Of a stretch of DNA of 64,000 nt, positions 11,414 to 21,932 are shown piece after piece. The notes beneath the pieces were generated by a model. The model was not told where the DNA came from. It ran no database searches and saw only the letters and a list, made by a program, of their open reading frames with translations. A program made the translations under genes and the position numbers. Source of the DNA: Tillandsia leiboldiana (lineage: Eukaryota; Streptophyta; Magnoliopsida; Poales; Bromeliaceae); the NCBI GenBank assembly GCA_029204045.2, contig CM055061.1, positions 40,262,977-40,326,976 of the forward strand. The letters are read 5' to 3'. Positions within the stretch are counted from its first letter, which is position 1. Every line of letters starts with the position of its first letter.

Positions 11414-13380
11414 ATGATGGGTGAAAGTGGTAATATTTATAGACCTCCTCTTTTTGATGGAACCAATTATGCTTATTGGAAAGTGCGGATGAGAGCTTTT
11501 CTCATCGCAATTGATGAGCGGGTATGGCAAACCGTGGAACACGGTTGGGTGCATCCTGTTGAGGAAGTAGGAAATTCTACTACCCCAAAACCTCGCTCTA
11601 GATGGTCCAAAGAGGATTTTGAAAGATCTTCTTACAATGGGAAAGGTATGAACGCTTTATTTAATTCTCTTTCCTCGACTGAGTTCACACGAATTTCCGC
11701 GTGTGAAACCGCAAAGGAAATTTGGGATATTCTCAAAATTACACATGAGGGTACTAATCTTGTAAAAATTCAAAAGCTCCAGATGCTTACAAGTCAATTT
11801 GACTCTATTCATATGGAAGAGCATGAATTGTTTACAGATTATTACACTAGACTTCAAGATGTAATAAATACATGTGCTAATTTAGGAGAAAAGATCCCGG
11901 AGTCGAAAATTGTAAGAAAGATACTTCGGACTCTTCCGGAACGGTTTAGGGCAAAGGTTACCGCCATTGAAACCGTTAGTCATCCGGATGAGATGAGTAT
12001 AGAGGAATTAGTAGGTGCTTTGCAAACTTATGAAATGACTTTTCCTACTAATCAAGTTTCTTCCAAGTCTTCTTCTAAGCTTACAGGTATTGCATTCAAA
12101 TCAACAAAGGAAGAAGATAGCGAATCAAGTTCCGACGATGAAATCTCTTTTGCCGATTTTGAAGAACAATTGGCGCGGATCGTAAAGAAATTTCGTCGGA
12201 AGTTTTGGAAGAATCGAACCGATGGATCTTCATCCACGAAATCTTCTAAAGGATCATCGGGTTCTAAATCCTCTAAACTCAAAAGCTTTGCAAAACCTTC
12301 TAAAGAAAAGAAAAAGATGATTTCGAAGGGGAAATCCAATGCTATCGATGCAAAGGCTACGGCCATTTTTCAATGGATTGTCCTTCTAAGAAATCATATA
12401 AAAAGAAGGCTTTGCAAGCGAAAACTTGGGACGATTCTACTTCTAATGAATCAACCTCAAGTAAAGAGGAAAAAGAAAAAATCGTTGCTTCTCATGCCTC
12501 TCATTTTCCCTCTTCTAATAATTGTTTATCATCTTTAGTCACTGACTCTACTCCTTTGATTTTGTATGAAACATCAACAACCGGCGCAGAGTCATCAAGT
12601 GAGGGGGAGTCGGACGAGGAAGAACTCGTTGAGGCATATCAACAACTTCTTGCGGAATCTAAGAAGATGGCCAAACATATCAAGAAGTTGAGGAAGCAAC
12701 GACTTGAGAATCAAGACGAGAATCATGCTTTAAAGATCAAACTTCATGATCTCGAGGAGGAACGAGAGCTTTTATTGAATAATAATAAAATCCTCCAAGA
12801 AAAGATAAATCAATCGGAAACGGTCGTTAATTCCCATATTAACAAGATTGATTTTCTTGAAAAGCAGTTTGAGAAAATTCATGTCACCAACCAAGCATTG
12901 ACCAAGCAAGTTCATCAACTTAAATCCGACATACAAAGGATTTCAACCGGTTCCAAGAAACTTGAATGTATGTCCGGATTAGGTCAAACAAGCAAGGTTG
13001 GTTTGGGATTCAAAAAGAACCAAACTGTGAAGGCTTCAAGTTCCACAACTAAATTGAAAGGAAGAACTTGTCACCTATGTGGACTTGAAGGACATTTGGT
13101 GAAGGATTGCCCGAAAAAGAGAAAGAAAAATTCTTCGGCAACTTCATCTACGGAGCGAACTCAACGGAATCAAAAGACACATCAAGTCAAAGGAGTTCAC
13201 TCAACCCACCAAAGGTCCGAGCCACATCATCAATCATACAAGTGGATCACTGCGAGGCAAAGACCTAAGGTGGATCAACAGTCAAAGCTATCATCTCCCA
13301 ACCACAATGAATCAAGACAACCCAGAATTCGACAATTTTGGATTCGGAAAGGTGATATCTTTCCTTGTCTTAAGTTCTAA
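11414..13380 (+). pseudogene. gag: E2 gag, copy a (frameshifted)
   Basis: Starts at ATG 11414 (MMGESGNIYRPPLFDGTNYA). The Gag N-terminal domain and Ser-rich linker are intact to about residue 300. A small indel in the Lys-rich tract near 12310-12330, relative to E3, shifts the frame just before the first zinc knuckle. That knuckle (CYRCKGYGHFSMDC) reads in the other frame, which continues through the acidic linker, coiled coil and second knuckle CHLCGLEGHLVKDC to the stop at 13378-13380. Gag ends in GDIFPCLKF where E1 continues into protease. Confidence 0.88.
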
Positions 13381-15023
13381 TTAGCTTATGACTGTATGTA
13401 ATGCTTTGATTGGTTTTCCCTTCATATCTTTCTTAATCTTTGCATTACATGGGTTTCAATGCTCCTCGTTTTTATACTTTATTTTTGAACAAAGGGTTTT
13501 TACTGAACAAGTGCATTGAATAAAAAGGGCTTCACGTTTATTCACTCCAAATTAATTTTATATGGATTATCAACTTTACTCCATAATCATAATCTTGAAG
13601 ATACTTCATTACAGGAGTTTTTGATATTATAAGCATCAAATTTTAGAAATCATGTGTGATCTTTAGATGCTTAATCTATCTCGGTTGTGTGAATTCATTG
13701 TGATAAACGTGAGACAACCGATAGACTAAAATTTGGGATATAATTCTTTCACGTAAGAGATTGTATTCTTACAAGGGTATTGAAATAATTTGCAAAAGAT
13801 GTGGAAAGAGTTACATCCGAAAGGAGTGTGAAACTACCACCACATGTTGGAAAGAGCTGCCACCCCGGTCGTCCCGGTCTGTGTGTGAAGCTACCACATG
13901 TTTTGATGCTTGAAAAATATTTTCTTGAATTTTTAGTTGAAGCATTTGGAGATTTATATGCAAAGCTCTTATATTTTGAATAATCTCCTGGTTGGTATAA
14001 GGTGGGATAGTTGAAAGATGCTCAAAGAGCCACCCTTAGGTATTTTAGTGCTTATCTCAAATTTGAAAGGGTAAGAAATCAAATTGATGTCATTTGGAAA
14101 TCTCTGTAAGTCATCTTTGTACATCCGTTACATCTTGATAGACTTTGGATCTCAAGATTATTTTTGATGACTTGTGTTTGATGAATATAACATGAAAAAC
14201 GGTTTATAATGTTTTACCTTTATTTTTCATGATTTTGGAGTAAATCTTTTTAATTTTGTGAAATTAATTGGATTGAATGACATCTGTGTGAATTCACTGT
14301 TTAAGCACTTAAATTGATTTCTTGATGGAATACAAATCGGTATTTGAAAAGATTCTAAAATCTGGATTTGTTTCAAGAAATTATTTGATTTTTGCTTTCT
14401 GGTACAGGTACGCAATCTGCATTTTTGTTATATACCAGAACTGAGCTTTTATCTCTCTTTCTCTATGAACTAATGTTGTTTTGTCTAGTATGTTCACTGT
14501 TTGACAATTTGTGACAAAAAGGGGGAGAAGAGAAATAATCGGAGATGAGATCATCAAGAGAGTACAAACGAAAATGGAAAAATGGGGGAGAACCGAAAAT
14601 GATGATCGTATCACAAAGGGGGAGAACATAGATGCTCAAGAACATGGAGAACATGGAAAACATGTTAGAGATGCTCAAGATAGGGGGAGACAAAAAAAAA
14701 AATTGAAAGAGCAGAAAAACAAAAGAACCAAAAGGAAGACGGATCAAATGTAGGATTTTAATTTCTAACAACTAACGTTTGATTTTGTTTGGAGTTTTGT
14801 TTTGCAGGAATTACATCACTTTAAGACTCCAAGTCCTAAGTCATAAAGTATGTTCTAGGACTGTTTGGTTCAAATGTAATTTTGTATTTATTGGATCTTT
14901 CACGCAAAGAAAATCAATGTTTTGGTGATGACATTGAATTTCGATTTTTTGGTTTAAGATGAGTGACTTGAGCGTTTTTATGTTTTTTTTGGGTTTTGTC
15001 ACGAAATTGCCAAAGGGGGAGAT
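13381..15023 (+). other. E2 3' noncoding region: conserved block and multiple polypurine tracts
   Basis: AT-rich with no convincing coding sequence. 13793-14036 is the conserved block also found at 24795-25025 and 43641-43881. About 14402-14425 holds a degenerate remnant of the GTACCGGTAC motif, after which ORF3 and its promoter (present in E3) are missing. GGGGGAGA-type polypurine tracts occur near 14518, 14584, 14617, 14682 and, as the functional one, at 15011-15022 before the LTR. Confidence 0.7.
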
Positions 15024-16388
15024 TGTTACGGCTTTTTGGTGTTGGCATATTTCGTGAGTCTAGTCAGTGAGTTGAGTCGGAGTCTTAAAGGGATCAAATT
15101 GACAATCAAAGACTTAGAGAAGATTCAACAAGAGCTCAAGTTGACACTCAGTGTCTTGAGTCTTGAAGATTGAAGTTGAAGAATTGTGGATCAGTTACAT
15201 CAATCTCAAGAAGAAAGTATTCAAGAGGATCAGGTATGTTTAACTTAAATTAATTGTGGTGATCGAATACTTTCTTATAGTGTAGAAACACTTGGATGAA
15301 CTTTTTAATTGCATAATAATCAAAACTGGTGTTTCGGACTTGTTTCAGGATCCGGATCAGAGCCAACGATCCGGATCCCGAAGGTTGTTGCTTCATACAA
15401 GACTTCGATCCGGATCCATGCAATTTCCGATCCGGATCCCGAATGTTACGTTTTTGATTTGTATGAATGATACGGATCGGGCCTTGCAATCCGGATCCCG
15501 AACCCTTGGTTTTCTGGAATCGTCAATCTCGTTACGACGATACGGATGCCAGTAAATCCGATCCGGATCGCCGTTCCTGAAAATGTTCCAAGCTAGGTAT
15601 GTTTTTGATTCTTATCTCTTTCAAAGGTTTTCTAAACTATAAATAGACATTTAGGGTTTCTCAAAAACGTGGGAGCTACGGCCGATCAATTTCTAAAACA
15701 CTTGAGAGCAAACCGTAGAGGCCGAGGTTTTCATCGTTCTCTCTTTATAGCCTCTTTTAGGTCAATTCGATGTTCTTTCAAGAACATATCTTTTGCGAAT
15801 GATCTAATCTTTGCTTAGAGATTCTTCTACGGTTCCTCAATGAGAATCTAAGCAAAGGATCACCATCGAAGTCAATATTCTTATGACTGGTGTTGCGTCG
15901 TGGATTACGACGTGGCATCGTGGATTCGGTGTGCTAAAGGCGTTTCGTGGATTACGAAACGTGTGCTCGTGGATTCGAGTGGCGTTCGTGGATCGAACGT
16001 GTGCAGGTGGGAGTGCAAAATCGGTGGAGCGCGAGGTCCAAGAAATTGAAGGAGGGGTTAAATCCGTGGAGACGGTAATCACCTGTTATCTCTTTTCTTA
16101 GGGATTGTTATTGCGTGGATATCCAACCGGTCAGCGCAAGGTCCGAAGAAGCTGAAGGAGGGGTTTGAGTCCGTGGAGTCGGTAATCACCTTGTTATTCT
16201 TCTATTCTTAGTGGATTGTTATTGCGTGTTGGTCCCGTGGTTTTTCTCCTGGATTGGAGTTTCCACGTGTATATTCGGTGTGCCGTTTTATTCTTCAGCA
16301 TTGGTTTTTATTTTGCACTGAGATTTGGTATTTTATAAAGTATTTACACTCTATTAACCCCCGCTCTCTAGTTGTTTGATATGTACCT
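15024..16388 (+). repeat. E2 middle LTR, left side of gap (error-rich)
   Basis: Same LTR as 9993-11379, nearly identical at its start but with many single-base insertions and deletions from about 15240 onward. It ends at the N gap, near the LTR position equal to 11348. The indel pattern looks like an unpolished contig end rather than biological divergence. Confidence 0.85.
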
Positions 16389-16488
16389 NNNNNNNNNNNN
16401 NNNNNNNNNNNNNNNNNNNNNNNNNNNNNNNNNNNNNNNNNNNNNNNNNNNNNNNNNNNNNNNNNNNNNNNNNNNNNNNNNNNNNNNN
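16389..16488. other. Assembly gap of 100 N
   Basis: Exactly 100 N, the conventional placeholder for a gap of unknown size. The flanks overlap in LTR coordinates: the left side reaches the LTR end region, and the right side starts about 390 bases earlier in the same LTR. Confidence 1.
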
Positions 16489-16907
16489 TTCGAACGTGTG
16501 CAGTGGACGTGCAAAATCGGTGGAGCGCGAGGTCCAAGAAATTGAAGGAGGGGTTAATCCGTGGAGACGGTAATCACCTTGTTATTCTTCTTTTCTTAGG
16601 GATTGTTATTGCGTGGATATCCAACCGGTCAGCGCAAGGTCCGAAGAAGCTGAAGGAGGGTTTGAGTCCGTGGAGTCGGTAATCACCTTGTTATTCTTCT
16701 ATTCTTAGTGGATTGTTATTGCGTGTTGGTCCCGTGGTTTTTCTCCTGGATTGGAGTTTCCACGTATATCTCGGTGTGCTGTTTTTATTTTCCGCATTGG
16801 TTTTATTTTTGCACTGAGATTGAGGTTTTATAGTATTACACCTATTCACCCCCCCTCTAGTTGTTTGATAGTACCTATTTAGATCCTTGTGGATCCTAAA
16901 ACCTACA
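16489..16907 (+). repeat. E2 middle LTR, right side of gap (partial)
   Basis: Begins inside the hexaloop hairpin array (equivalent to about 10954) and ends ACCTACA just before ATTGGTATCAGAG (PBS). It contains single-base deletions relative to the outer LTRs. Confidence 0.85.
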
Positions 16908-16941
16908 ATTGGTATCAGAGCGGGTTTTAGGTTTATCTATC

Positions 16942-18895
16942 ATGATGGGTGAAAGTGGTAATATTTATAGACCTCCTCTTTTTGATGGGACTAATTATGC
17001 TTATTGGAAAGTGCGGATGAGAGCTTTTCTCATCGCAATTGATGAGCGGGTATGGCAATCCGTGGAATACGGTTGGGTGCATCCTGTTGAGGAAGTAGGA
17101 AATTCTACTACCCCAAAACCTCGCTCTAGATGGTCCAAAGAGGATTTTGAAAGATCTTCTTACAATGGGAAGGTATGAACGCTTTATTTAATTCTCTTTC
17201 CTCGACTGAGTTCACACGAATTCCGCGTGTGAAACCGCAAAGGAAATTTGGGATATTCTCAAAATTACACATGAGGGTACTAATCTTGTAAAAATTCAAA
17301 AGCTCAGATGCTTACAAGTCAATTTGACTCTATTCATATGGAAGAGCAGAATTGTTTACAGATTAGTACACTAGACTTCAAGATGGTAATAAATACATGT
17401 GCTAATTTAGGAGAAAAGATCCCGGATTCGAAAATTGTAAGAAAGATACTTCGGACTCTTCCGGAACGGTTTAGGGCAAAGGTTACCGCCATTGAAACCG
17501 TTAGTCATCCGGATGAGATGAGTATAGAGGAATTAGTAGGTGCTTTGCAAACTTATGAAATGACTTTTCCTACTAATCAAGTTTCTTCCAAGTCTTCTTC
17601 TAAGCTTACAGGTATGCATTCAAATCAACAAAGGAGAAGATAGCGAATCAAGTTCCGACGATGAAATCTCTTTTGCCGATTTTGAAGAACAATTGGCGCG
17701 GATCGTAAAGAAATTTCGTCGGAAGTTTGGAAGAATCGAACCGATGGATCTTCATCCACGAAATCTTCTAAAGGATCATCGGGTTCTAAATCCTCTAAAC
17801 TCAAAAGCTTTGCAAAACCTTCTAAAGAAAAGAAAAAGATGATTTCGAAGGGGAAATCCAATGCTATCGATGCAAAGGCTACGGCCAATTTTTCAATGGA
17901 TTGTCCTTCTAAGAAATCATATAAAAAGAAGGCTTTGCAAGCGAAAACTGGGACGATTCTACTTCTAATGAATCAACCTCAAGTAAAGAGGAAAAAGAAA
18001 AAATCGTTGCTTCTCATGCCTCTCATTTCCCTCTTCTAATATTGTTTATCATCTTTAGTCACTGACCTATCTTTGATTTTGTATGAAACATCAACAACCG
18101 GCGCAGAGTCATCAAGTGAGGGGGAGTCGGACGAGGAAGAACTCGTTGAGGCATATCAACAACTTCTTGCGGAATCTAAGAAGATGGCCAAACATATCAA
18201 GAAGTTGAGGAAGCAACGACTTGAGAATCAAGACGAGAATCATGCTTTAAAGATCAAACTTCATGATCTCGAGGAGGAACGAGAGCTTTTATTGAATAAT
18301 AATAAAATCCTCCAAGAAAAGATAAATCAATCGGAAACGGTCGTTAATTCCCCTATTAACAAGATGATTTTCTTGAAAAGCAGTTGAGAAAATTCATGTC
18401 ACCAACCAAGCATTGACCAAGCAAGTTCATCAACTTAAATCCGACATACAAAGGATTTCAACCGGTTCCAAGAAACTTGAATGTATGTCCGGATTAGGTC
18501 AAACAAGCAAGGTTGGTTTGGGATTCAAAAAGAACCAAACTGTGAAGGCTTCAAGTTCCACAACTAAATTGAAAGGAAGAACTTGTCACCTATGTGGACT
18601 TGAAGGACATTTGGTGAAGGATTGCCCGAAAAAGAGAAAGAAAAATTCTTCGGCAACTTCATCTACGGAGCGAACTCAACGGAATCAAAAGACACATCAA
18701 GTCAAAGGAGTTCACTCAACCCACCAAAGGTCCGAGCCACATCATCAATCATACAAGTGGATCACTGCGAGGCAAAGACCTAAGGTGGATCAACAGTCAA
18801 AGCTATCATCTCCCAACCACAATGAATCAAGACAACCCAGAATTCGACAATTTTGGATTCGGAAAGGTGATATCTTTCCTTGTCTTAAGTTCTAA
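16942..18895 (+). pseudogene. gag: E2 gag, copy b (likely assembly duplicate)
   Basis: A second copy of 11414-13380, starting at ATG 16942. It shares the frameshift before the first knuckle and adds many one-base deletions between 17160 and about 18400 (for example near 17170, 17220, 17345, 17615, 17730, 17950 and 18380). After about 18420 it is almost identical to copy a, including the second knuckle and terminal GDIFPCLKF. The gradient of errors toward the gap argues for a sequencing cause. Confidence 0.85.
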
Positions 18896-20540
18896 TTAGC
18901 TTATGACTGTATGTAATGCTTTGATTGGTTTTCCCTTCATATCTTTCTTAATCTTTGCATTACATGGGTTTCAATGCTCCTCGTTTTTATACTTTATTTT
19001 TGAACAAAAGGGTTTTTACTGAACAAGTGCATTGAATAAAAAGGGCTTCACGTTTATTCACTCCAAATTAATTTTATATGGATTATCAACTTTACTCCAT
19101 AATCATAATCTTGAAGATACTTCATTACAGGAGTTTTTGATATTATAAGCATCAAATTTTAGAAATCATGTGTGATCTTTAGATGCTTAATCTATCTCGG
19201 TTGTGTGAATTCATTGTGATAAACGTGAGACAACCGATAGACTAAAATTTGGGATATAATTCTTTCACGTAAGAGATTGTATTCTTACAAGGGTATTGAA
19301 ATAATTTGCAAAAGATGTGGAAAGAGTTACATCCGAAAGGAGTGTGAAAACTACCACCACATGTTGGAAAGAGCTGCCACCCCGGTCGTCCGGTCTGTGT
19401 GTGAAGCTACCACATGTTTTGATGCTTGAAAAATATTTTCTTGAAATTTTTAGTTGAAGCATTTGGAGATTTATATGCAAAGCTCTTATATTTTGAATAA
19501 TCTCCTGGTTGGTATAAGGTGGGATAGTTGAAAGATGCTCAAAGAGCCACCCTTAGGTATTTTAGTGCTTATCTCAAATTTGAAAGGGTAAGAAATCAAA
19601 TTGATGTCATTTGGAAATCTCTGTAAGTCATCTTTGTACATCCGTTACATCTTGATAGACTTTGGATCTCAAGATTATTTTTGATGACTTGTGTTTGATG
19701 AATATAACATGAAAAACGGTTTATAATGTTTTACCTTTATTTTTCATGATTTTGGAGTAAATCTTTTTAATTTTGTGAAATTAATTGGATTGAATGACAT
19801 CTGTGTGAATTCACTGTTTAAAGCACTTAAATTGATTTCTTGATGGAATACAAATCGGTATTTGAAAAGATTCTAAAATCTGGATTTGTTTCAAGAAATT
19901 ATTTGATTTTTGCTTTCTGGTACAGGTACGCAATCTGCATTTTTGTTATATACCAGAACTGAGCTTTTATCTCTCTTTCTCTATGAACTAATGTTGTTTT
20001 GTCTAGTATGTTCACTGTTTGACAATTTGTGACAAAAAGGGGGAGAAGAGAAATAATCGGAGATGAGATCATCAAGAGAGTACAAACGAAAATGGAAAAA
20101 TGGGGGAGAACCGAAAATGATGATCGTATCACAAAGGGGGAGAACATAGATGCTCAAGAACATGGAGAACATGGAAAACATGTTAGAGATGCTCAAGATA
20201 GGGGGAGACAAAAAAAAAATTGAAAGAGCAGAAAAACAAAAGAACCAAAAGGAAGACGGATCAAATGTAGGATTTTAATTTCTAACAACTAACGTTTGAT
20301 TTTGTTTGGAGTTTTGTTTTGCAGGAATTACATCACTTTAAGACTCCAAGTCCTAAGTCATAAAGTATGTTCTAGGACTGTTTGGTTCAAATGTAATTTT
20401 GTATTTATTGGATCTTTCACGCAAAGAAAATCAATGTTTTGGTGATGACATTGAATTTCGATTTTTTGGTTTAAGATGAGTGACTTGAGCGTTTTTATGT
20501 TTTTTTTGGGTTTTGTCACGAAATTGCCAAAGGGGGAGAT
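18896..20540 (+). other. E2 3' noncoding region, second copy
   Basis: Nearly identical to 13381-15023, with the conserved block at 19306-19553, the polypurine repeats and the final tract AAAGGGGGAGAT just before the LTR at 20541. A hairpin CCGG-TCGT-CCGG is at 19382-19393. Confidence 0.75.
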
Positions 20541-21927
20541 TGTTACGGCTTTTTGGTGTTGGCATATTTCGTGAGTCTAGTCAGTGAGTTGAGTCGGAGT
20601 CTTAAAGGGATCAAATTGACAATCAAAGACTTAGAGAAGATTCAACAAGAGCTCAAGTTGACACTCAGTGTCTTGAGTCTTGAAGATTGAAGTTGAAGAA
20701 TTGTGGATCAGTTACATCAATCTCAAGAAGAAAGTATTCAAGAGGATCAGGTATGTTTAACTAAATAATTGTGGTGATCCGAATACTTTCTTATAGTGTA
20801 GAAACACTTGGATGAACTTTTAATTGCATAATAATCAAAAACTGGTGTTCGGACTTGTTCAGGATCCGGATCAGAGCCAACGATCCGGATCCCGAAGGTT
20901 GTTGCTTCATACAAGACTTCGATCCGGATCCATGCAATTTCCGATCCGGATCCCGAATGTTAAGTTTTCTGATTTGTATGAATGATCCGGATCGGGCCTT
21001 GCAATCCGGATCCCGAACCCTTGGTTTTCTGGAATCGTCAATCTCGTTACGACGATCCGGATCGCAGTAAATCCGATCCGGATCGCCGTCCTGAAAATTT
21101 CCAGATAAGGTATGTTTTTGATTCTTATCTCTTTCCAAAGGTTTCTAAACTATAAATAGACATTTAGGGTTTCTCAAAAACGTGGGAGCTACGGCCGATC
21201 AATTTCTAAAACACTTGAGAGCAACCGTAGAGGCGAGGTTTTCATCGTTCTTCTTTATAGCCTCTTTTAGGTCAATTCGATGGTTCTTTCAAGAACATAT
21301 CTTTTGTCGAATTGATCTAATCTTTGCTTAGAGATTTCTTCTACGGTTCCTCAATGAGAATCTAAGCAAAGGATCACCATCGAAGTCAATATTCTTATCG
21401 ACTGAGTTTGCGTCGTGGATTCGACGTGGCATCGTGGATTCGGTGTGCTAAAGGCGTTTCGTGGATTCGAAACGTGTGCTCGTGGATTCGAGTGGCGTTC
21501 GTGGATTCGAACGTGTGCAGTGGGCGTGCAAAATCGGTGGAGCGCGAGGTCCAAGAAATTGAAGGAGGGGTTAAATCCGTGGAGACGGTAATCACCTTGT
21601 TATTCTTCTTTTCTTAGGGATTGTTATTGCGTGGATATCCAACCGGTCAGCGCAAGGTCCGAAGAAGCTGAAGGAGGGGTTTGAGTCCGTGGAGTCGGTA
21701 ATCACCTTGTTATTCTTCTATTCTTATTGGATTGTTATTGCGTGTTGGTCCCGTGGTTTTTCTCCTGGATTGGAGTTTCCACGTATATCTCGGTGTGCTG
21801 TTTTTATTTTCCGCATTGGTTTTTATTTTGCACTGAGATTTGGTTTTATAAGTATTACACCTATTCACCCCCCCTCTAGTTGTTTGATAGTACCTATTTA
21901 GATCCTTCGGGAATATAAAAACCATCA
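20541..21927 (+). repeat. E2 3' LTR
   Basis: 1,387 bp, same length as the 5' LTR. TATAAATA is at 21151-21158 and the hairpin array at 21411-21513 has four perfect stems. The last 24 bases carry about six differences from the 5' LTR. CTTGG follows at 21928. Confidence 0.92.
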
Positions 21928-21932
21928 CTTGG

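Larger units (their letters stand above)
9993..21927 (+). mobile_element. E2: gag-only (TR-GAG-like) Sirevirus derivative inserted in E1 integrase; assembly-duplicated
   Basis: Starts TGTTACGG at 9993 and ends ACCATCA at 21927, flanked by the perfect duplication CTTGG (9988-9992, 21928-21932). The outer LTRs are both 1,387 bp and differ at only about six sites plus a cluster at the last 24 bases. As assembled the order is LTR-gag-LTR-gap-partial LTR-gag-LTR. Pol is entirely absent: Gag ends exactly where protease begins in E1. The true element is probably LTR-gag-LTR, about 6.4 kb. It would need trans-acting protease, integrase and RT. Confidence 0.88.

Noticed and set aside
16376..16573. ORFs spanning the N gap
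   Set aside because: They contain unknown bases and join two contig ends. Not evidence of coding.
21495..21514. Pol III B-box or tRNA T-arm on the minus strand (GTTCGAATCC within the last hairpin)
   Set aside because: Only one unit of the array matches the B-box closely, there is no A-box at a suitable distance, and the stem-loop geometry differs from a T-arm. Coincidental with the hairpin stem.
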